DNA of 6,846 bases. It comes from Bacteroidales bacterium (GTDB lineage: Bacteria > Bacteroidota > Bacteroidia > Bacteroidales > FEN-979). Position 1 is the stretch's first letter. Each line of letters begins with the position of its first letter. The notes under the pieces are model-generated. The model was not told the origin of the DNA, made no database searches, and was given only the letters and a program-made list of their open reading frames with translations. Made by a program: the position numbers and the translations under genes. Positions 1 through 5,800 of the stretch are shown here, in pieces. Location: positions 1 through 6,846 of the forward strand of contig JAFGNY010000288.1 of the NCBI GenBank assembly GCA_016926765.1. The letters run 5' to 3'.

Positions 1-189
1 GGAAGCCTTCTCAACAATTCGTTCCAGGGGTTCCCCCTCACTGATCGTCGCATAATTAGTGCCGGTGTAAACAGGGCGAACATCCTGCGAAGCAAGGGTC
101 CCGGAAAAGGTTATCAGAACGGTTGCCATGGCAACAAACCGAAGCAGAATGATTCCGAAACTGGTTTGATGTTTTTTACATGATCTCAT
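1..189 (-). CDS. N-terminus of a secreted protein, 3' end outside the window
   Basis: Sixty-three codons are visible, starting with ATG at 187-189 and open to the window edge. The first 34 or so residues look like a Sec signal peptide: a basic start (MRSCKKHQ), a long hydrophobic stretch (roughly residues 11-29) and a small-residue region GTLAS, with likely cleavage near residues 33-34. A second ATG at codon 21 would give a peptide without the basic start, so the first ATG is preferred. No strong Shine-Dalgarno is seen, which is usual for Bacteroidota. The mature part visible (from QDVRPVYTG to ERIVEKAS) is too short to assign. The ending faintly recalls the region before the catalytic domain in some Bacteroidota GH29 alpha-L-fucosidases, but this is only a guess. 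The gene lies 40 bases after the kinase stop on the same strand with no terminator between, so read-through from the kinase is possible. Confidence 0.72.
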   Translation of the reverse strand, partial: MRSCKKHQTSFGIILLRFVAMATVLITFSGTLASQDVRPVYTGTNYATISEGEPLERIVEKAS

Positions 190-229
190 TCTTTTGGTTT
201 ATCCCTGGTCAGGTTTATATCAGGTGTTT

Positions 230-2422
230 TTAAAGCGTGAAGCTGAACGTAGTCCCTTTCCCCGGCTCGCTTTCCACGTTGATGCTGCCTCCGTGCTTCA
301 CGATGATCCGCTTCACCGTAGCCAGTCCGATCCCAGTCCCCTTAAACTCCTCATCGCTGTGCAGTCGCTGGAACGGCGTAAAAAGCTTCCCCGCCTGCAA
401 CATCTCGAACCCCACCCCGTTATCCCTTACTGATATTACCATCTTACCATCTTGCATTTCACATTTGACATCCACTTCCGGATACTCCACCTTATTGCTG
501 TACTTGAACGCGTTGTCGATCAGGTTCTGCAAGGCGATCTGCATCAAATGTTCATCAGCCTCCACAATGATCCCTTCCTGGATCCGGCAGGTCACCTCTT
601 TACCCGGATAGTTCTGCTGTACATCCCCGCAGATCTTTTTGGCCAGTTCACTGATGTCGCAGGGCGCTTTGGTCACTGATTGCCGGGTGATCCTGGAAAG
701 TTTCAGCATATCCTCGATCAGCGTGTTCATCAGGAGAGTCGATCCTGTGATACGGGATAGAAGGTCTTTGCCGGCATCATCCAGCAGCTTCTCGTAATCC
801 TCGCTCAGCATCTCACACAGCCCTTCGATCCTTCGCACTGGTGCGCGCAGGTCGTGCGAAATGGAATAGGAGAAAGCCTCCAGTTCCTGGTTGGCATCCG
901 ATAGTTTCAGGTTGGTGCCTTCCAACTCTGTGAGAACCTCAGTGATCCGTTCTTTCTGACGGCTGACCAGGTTGTATGCCTTTTTCAGCTTCCTGCGGCT
1001 GCGGATGATAAAGAATACCACGGCTAAAAGCAGCACAAATCCTGCTACCGCTGCGATCATGATGCCGGTATTCAGTCTGTTCCTGGCATGCAACAGGGCC
1101 AGTTGTTCTTCCTTTAGTATTTTCTCGCCCTCAAGCAAAGCGATCTCCCGGTCACGTTTTTCGGTTTCGTAGCTTGTTTTTATCTGTGAAAGCCGGTTGC
1201 TTTTCTCCTCGCCGAGCAGACTGTCCCTGAACAGGATATGTAACTTGTAATGTTCCAGCGCCTGTTTAAAATCTCCTTCCGCGCTGTCTGTCTCTGAGAG
1301 GAACAGATAACCATCTCTGACAGATTCCAGGGCTCCGGCTTCCTGCGCAACTTCAATCCCTCTGTTAAGATACCGGCGGGCATCAGCAAACTGCGGGCTA
1401 CCGGCATCTTTTCTGTTATGAATCGCTTGTCTTGAATAAGCACATCCAATCCTTACGCATGCCAATGCTATTCCAAACCTGTATTCATATTCTTCCAGGA
1501 TCTTTAATGCGGTCAGGTTATAATCCAACGCCTCCTTGAAGTTCCTCTGAAGCAGATAGATATACCCGATATTGCTTTGACATTCTGCCATCGCTTGATG
1601 ATCACCAGATATTCTCTTGAGAGCCAGACTTTTTTGAAAATAATTTAGTGCTTCAGGATAATTCCCCATTCCCTCGTAGATGGCTCCCATGTTGTTGTAT
1701 ACATAGGCGATGGTTAGTGTATCTCCGGCTTTTACGTAAATCCGGAGAACATCCTGGTAGTATTTCAGGGCTTCTGAAAAATTCTTCTGACTTAAGTAAA
1801 TCAGAGCTATGCCGAAGTAGGCGGAAGCAATGCTTTCCTGATCTCCGACTGCTTCCGCGTAACGTAGAGAGGAAAAGTAACTGTTCAGCGCTTCGGGAAA
1901 GTTGCCAAATACATAATAATGGTTTCCGATATTACTATAGAGATTGGCAAGGGATTGCTGATCGCCTGATTCTTCAAAGATCTTCTCAGCTTTTCGGTAG
2001 TTTCCGATACCTTCCCGTGCATTGCCCTGATCTGTATATGTATAACCGATCCCAGTATAGGCGAGGGCGATGCCTCGTGTAAAACCGATTTCATTACAGA
2101 TCCGGATGCAGGTATCGAAATATGCCAGGGCATCTTTATAATTGCCATGAAGCCCAATGACGGTTCCCATATTCCTGTATGAGATGGCTAATCCTCGTTT
2201 ATAACCCAACAGTCTCGCCAGGGCCTTTGCTTCCCGGGCACAGTACAAGGCAGAGTCATGGTTCCGGTTGTACCTGAAATTCCATGCAAGTTTATTCAAT
2301 ACAATGACCTTGTTAGAATCTTCAGCAACCGTTTTCAGGGCATTTTGCAGGGAATCGATTCTCGTTGGAATCTGGGCGAATGGCGATATCCCGAAGCAGA
2401 ATGAGACGAGGAAAAGTGCCAT
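230..2422 (-). CDS. Periplasmic TPR sensor histidine kinase
   Basis: A 730-residue membrane sensor kinase from the ATG at 2420-2422 to TAA at 230-232. Residues 1-17 form a short signal peptide ending PFAQ. TPR units of exactly 40 residues recur at 53, 93, 133, 173, 213, 253 and 293; a 10-residue insertion follows, then units at 343 and 383. Charged, likely coiled-coil stretches flank one membrane helix at about 454-473. The HisKA domain carries SISHDLRAP with phospho-acceptor His523. The ATPase domain shows the N box (Asn633, Asn637), DNGVGF (667-672), an F box (681-684), GTGIGL (695-700) and GKGTTF (721-726), so the kinase looks active. TPRs should face the periplasm and the catalytic part the cytoplasm. 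No receiver or DNA-binding domain is attached, so a separate response regulator is expected but absent here. The frame stays open upstream to an ATG at 2777-2779 (849 residues), but that extension adds a second signal peptide and a paralogue fragment, so 2422 is preferred. The chosen start lacks the usual basic residues, so the exact start is uncertain; TTG codons lie just upstream. Confidence 0.9.
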   Translation of the reverse strand: MALFLVSFCFGISPFAQIPTRIDSLQNALKTVAEDSNKVIVLNKLAWNFRYNRNHDSALYCAREAKALARLLGYKRGLAISYRNMGTVIGLHGNYKDALAYFDTCIRICNEIGFTRGIALAYTGIGYTYTDQGNAREGIGNYRKAEKIFEESGDQQSLANLYSNIGNHYYVFGNFPEALNSYFSSLRYAEAVGDQESIASAYFGIALIYLSQKNFSEALKYYQDVLRIYVKAGDTLTIAYVYNNMGAIYEGMGNYPEALNYFQKSLALKRISGDHQAMAECQSNIGYIYLLQRNFKEALDYNLTALKILEEYEYRFGIALACVRIGCAYSRQAIHNRKDAGSPQFADARRYLNRGIEVAQEAGALESVRDGYLFLSETDSAEGDFKQALEHYKLHILFRDSLLGEEKSNRLSQIKTSYETEKRDREIALLEGEKILKEEQLALLHARNRLNTGIMIAAVAGFVLLLAVVFFIIRSRRKLKKAYNLVSRQKERITEVLTELEGTNLKLSDANQELEAFSYSISHDLRAPVRRIEGLCEMLSEDYEKLLDDAGKDLLSRITGSTLLMNTLIEDMLKLSRITRQSVTKAPCDISELAKKICGDVQQNYPGKEVTCRIQEGIIVEADEHLMQIALQNLIDNAFKYSNKVEYPEVDVKCEMQDGKMVISVRDNGVGFEMLQAGKLFTPFQRLHSDEEFKGTGIGLATVKRIIVKHGGSINVESEPGKGTTFSFTL
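454..469. repeat. 16-base inverted match to the junction heptamers
   Basis: The plus strand GCATTTCACATTTGAC at 454-469 is the exact reverse complement of 2466-2481 in the heptamer junction. The copy here lies inside the kinase ATPase domain and encodes VKCEM (residues 652-656), just before the DNGVGF motif. The neighbouring seven bases, CATCTTG (448-454 on plus), look like a further degenerate unit. It may be a heptamer fragment tolerated in a variable hairpin of the protein, or coincidence. Confidence 0.45.
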
Positions 2423-2512
2423 GTTCAAGGGTTGAGGTTCAAGATTCAAGGTCGATTTGTCAAAAGTCAAATGTGAAATGCGAAATATATGCCATACTCT
2501 CATCCCCTCATG
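2423..2512. repeat. Junction spacer with two tandem heptamer tracts
   Basis: This 90-base stretch separates the kinase start from the broken paralogue. On the plus strand, 2424-2451 reads as four consecutive 7-base units, TTCAAGG, GTTGAGG, TTCAAGA and TTCAAGG. After eight other bases, 2460-2487 reads as four more: TCAAAAG, TCAAATG, TGAAATG and CGAAATA. On the minus strand the stretch happens to stay open in the kinase frame, but its translation (HEGMRVWH and onward) resembles neither a TPR nor a signal peptide. It is best read as intergenic DNA. Similar short purine-rich tandem units occur between genes in Bacteroidota, by general recollection rather than a search. The function is unknown. 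Confidence 0.75.
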
Positions 2513-2719
2513 GACATCTTCTCCGCGTTTGAGACCTTCCTCTGTATTGATGTTGCTCATCTCATAGGAGAGGGTGGCAAGAAGCCTTACTTTGTTTGTA
2601 TCCTCTTTTGAAAAGTCCAGTTCGGTTGATAGGGAATCCACAAGTTGCTGCCCTTCTTTTTGGGCATAGGTTCCCATAACCATCGCCAGAAAGAGAATGG
2701 TGAACACGACTTTAGGCAT
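2513..2719 (-). pseudogene. 5' remnant of a truncated paralogous TPR sensor gene
   Basis: Sixty-nine codons from the ATG at 2717-2719. They encode a good signal peptide (MPKVVFTILFLAMVMGTYAQ) followed by about 49 residues that match the start of the mature downstream kinase without gaps. VDSLSTEL aligns with IDSLQNAL, EDTNKV with EDSNKV, and the following leucine-rich helix continues in register. Homology stops abruptly after GLKRGEDV, inside the first TPR unit, and the heptamer junction begins. This is what remains when a tandem paralogue loses all but its 5' end. The frame continues into the intact kinase without a stop, so automatic annotation would fuse them, possibly from an ATG even further upstream at 2777-2779. 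The extra 20 residues from that ATG are Tyr- and Lys-rich, encoded by AT-rich DNA, and look like translated leader. An in-frame fusion protein with two hydrophobic N-terminal segments is possible but less likely. Confidence 0.68.
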
Positions 2720-2814
2720 GGGAATGGAAATTAGAGAGTAAAGGTATGGATAATAGTAATTCTTTTTTAAGCGGTACAATGTTGTAAAGTTTGGGGACCG
2801 GAATAGGGGCGAAA
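2720..2814 (-). other. AT-rich intergenic spacer
   Basis: These 95 bases lie between the activase stop codon and the remnant start. The part nearest the remnant (about 2720-2780) is AT-rich and would suit a leader or promoter. One octamer on the minus strand, TACCTTTA (2739-2746), is one base from the Bacteroidota -7 box TAnnTTTG, but no TTG lies at the usual 19-21 base distance upstream of it. No stem followed by a T-run is present on the minus strand, so I see no intrinsic terminator for the activase gene. Confidence 0.4.
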
Positions 2815-5800
2815 TCAGTTTTGCAGGTAGGGGATGATGATATCGTTCTTGTTTTCGCTGGTACCATCATAGGTGAGTGTAACTACCGGAATACCCGTTA
2901 CCCGTTTGATCTCCTGGGTCATGGCTTCAGTGACCAGAGCCGGGCAGCAGAAAGCCGGATTGGTCTGGACAAAGAGCGAGATAGAGGGATAGTTTTCGAG
3001 AATATAGAAGATCTTCAGGATATTTTCAAACGACTCTCCGGAATGGAACGGAGAGATGTTGAACTTCGACAGGTGCTTTTCCAGCCTCAGCGGATTCACC
3101 ACCGGCTTTGGTCCAAGGTATTTCTCGAAGAGTTTGTAATATTTATCCTCCATACGTTTGATGCTTGCCAGCATCACTCTATACAGGCCGCTTTCGAAAT
3201 AATCCCCTCGTGCCATGGCCCGTCGGATAATATTCTCAATATTGATCTTAACCAGGTCGGTATATGGTGTCGTAATCACCTCTCCGCCGCACGCTTCAAT
3301 GGTTCGGATCAACTGCTGGTTCATGATGTCATTGTCACGAACATAGAGGTCCCCGAAAATTGCTACCCCGGGCCGCTTCTCTATTTTCCGCTCAATCCGG
3401 TCAAACATCCTGATGACATCCTTGACGGTGCTATCAATCTGGCGTTTCCCCAGGAAAGCCACCTCCAGGATCAGGAGGCTTTTTCCGGTCACTTCATCAG
3501 TCTCCCCCTGATGAATTTCGTAAGGTCTGATCTTACATCCGAGTTTCCTGATCAGCCCCCCGAGGAGATAGGCAAAGTAAGCATAATAGCTGGTACCAAC
3601 CGCTATTTCGAGATGGGAGAGCTGCCCCGAATAGACGGCAGCATGTTCAAATCCATGGCCATAGGCTTCCAGGAAATTTTTAATATAAAACGGGTACAAT
3701 CGAAGGTTGCAGGTGATGTAGCATTTGGTCATCCACAACATAGTGTTCTCCGGTTTGAGATGGTTCTTCTCCACATAGTCGATGAAATCCTGCGCTACGA
3801 TGTTCACAGGAAGGCATTGCCCGGTGTTATAGACCATGCTTTTTTTTATGGAAAGTTCACTCGATTGCAGGAGCCTGGCATCGATCCCGCTACGTTTCAG
3901 GTTGGCTACCAGCAGCGGGGCCACCAGGTTGTCCCAGCTTGGGAACAACAGGGTCTTTCCATTTATTTGGGTCTCAAGATGGGGCAGGAGTTGCAGAGAT
4001 GCCACATCCGGCGCCTTCCGGTTCATGGAGGCATGATTCCTGAATGCCCGGATCGCAGCCTCAATCCGGGTTTCATAGCCTACGTTCGAATCGTGTTCAT
4101 CAATCTGAAGGATAAGGTAAGGTTTCTTATACTGGTTCATCAGCTTCTTAAAGTAATCCAGGATGAAGGCATCCGGAGCACATTTGAAGGCTGTGATCAG
4201 CACGGGATAGAGATTTGGCGTTGCAGCAGCAAGCCTGGCGGTTTCAAGAATGCTGGCTGCATAATACCAGGGGATGGCCTGCAGTAACGTCTCATTCTCA
4301 CCGGGGGCTACTTCCTCAGGTTTGATCATATCCTGGTAAAAGGCATCGGTTCCCATCCGGGCAAAGATCTCCGGAATTCCTTTGTTCATCGACTTCGCGA
4401 GTACAACATAAGGTCTGCCAAGTAATAGCACCGATACAGGCGTATCCTGTTTGAATGATCGTTTAAAGAGCGAACCGAGTTCTCTCTTCTGGGAATTGGA
4501 AAATCGGAGCGCCTCTTCATAAGCAGCTTTCACTTTTCCGCTGGAAGAGACAGAGCCCAGGAAAGGTGAGAGGGCTTCGGTGAGTTGCCTGACTATATAC
4601 CTGTTTCCTTTCATGAAATTCAACAAAGGGGAGATCATCTTCCCGGGAATCCGTTTATCTTTCAGACTGGTAACAAGAGATGCTGAGAATTGGGTGTAAT
4701 AACAAAAATACCTGTCAGAGCCTTCTGCTTTATTCCGGGTCTCAAACGAGATGGGGAAAAAGATGAAATCTGCCCGTTCAGCCAGGTACGCAACGTGTCC
4801 GTACATCGAATCGATGGGGGCACAGAATTCAGCTCCGGCAATCCGTTTGCCTTCTTTGAGCGGATCAAGGTATTGTTCGCTGGTGATTACCCGCAGCGAT
4901 AAGTTCTCAAAGAAGCGTTTCCAGAGCAACAGGTCATCAAAGAGATGCAAGGTGGCTGGGAGACCAATGGTTGTTGCATCGACGGGTGAGCGACCGGGTG
5001 GTGTTCGCAGTACCCTGGTTCTCTCTTTCATCAGGTTGAAGACGGTTGAAGCGGGGTCTACATGCTTTTTTGTGGCATAGTCGCGACCGCACAGGAATCC
5101 GTAAGCGACCTCTTCTCCCTGAATCGTTGTCAGACTGATGTGGCAATGGTTTGTGCATAGGGTGCATGTCTCCGAGTGGATTCTGATGGACTCTTGATAC
5201 AGGCCGATTCCCCGGAAACCTGTTTTGGCGGGAGGCTCTTCACAAAGCATGAGCGCAACGCCAAGCGCTCCTGTCAGGTGACAATAGGGTGAAACAAAGA
5301 TTTTTTTCCCGATCCGCTGTTCAAAGGCTGCAACAAGGGACCTGTTTTTTGCTGTTGCCCCCTGGAAACAGACATGATCACCGATTGATCCTTCAATCCC
5401 CACTTTCTTCAGGTAGTTTTCCATCACCGAATGGAGCGTCGTTGCCAGGATCTCGTCAGCCGTGTATCCTTCGTTCAGGAGTTGATTGGTATCCCGTTCC
5501 ATGAATACCGTGCACCGGTCACTCGCGAGAGGCGCTGCGACGCCATCCGTCCGCCGGGCATAGTGGGGGAGCGGACAATTCAGTTTTCGTGCCTGTTCTT
5601 CAATGAAGCTGCCGGTACCAGCCGCACACACCGAATTCATTTGTGAAAAGGTCACTATCCCGTCCTGCATCAGGGTGAACTTTGAATCCTGTCCCCCGAT
5701 CTCGATGATCGTATCGGTTTTTGGATTTAACGTATAGGCAGCTTTGGCATGCGTGGTAATTTCATCGATGATAAGATCAGCCTGGATGATTTTTCCGATA

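Noticed and set aside
139..152. A 14-base direct match (CCGAAGCAGAATGA) with 2391-2404, both inside signal-peptide coding sequence.
   Set aside because: The two copies are read in different frames and both fall in compositionally biased hydrophobic coding DNA. The length is near what chance allows.
204..224. A CCTGGTCAGG palindrome and a TCAGGT direct repeat after the kinase gene, considered as a terminator or operator.
   Set aside because: The stem is only four pairs with a two-base loop and has no following T-run on the minus strand.
194..1172. Several plus-strand open frames of 66-124 codons opposite the kinase.
   Set aside because: They lie antisense to the conserved HisKA and ATPase coding sequence and encode low-complexity mixtures typical of shadow frames.
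2482..2489. A possible -7 promoter box (TATATTTC on the minus strand) upstream of the kinase start.
   Set aside because: It matches the Bacteroidota consensus in seven of eight positions but has no TTG at the expected upstream distance and overlaps the heptamer tract.
230..2779. A single 849-residue kinase starting at 2779.
   Set aside because: It would contain two signal peptides, a paralogue fragment and translated heptamer repeats before the real protein. A shorter start at 2422 fits the family better.
2771..2804. A possible hairpin with CGGT and ACCG arms after the activase stop.
   Set aside because: Only four pairs closing a loop of about 20 bases, followed by an A-run rather than a T-run on the minus strand, so not a terminator.
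2791..4287. A 498-codon open frame on the plus strand.
   Set aside because: It is entirely antisense to the activase gene apart from its first few codons. The minus strand there encodes clear conserved motifs (GRPY, Cys876, Cys998), while the plus-strand translation shows no domain, signal peptide or recognisable motif.
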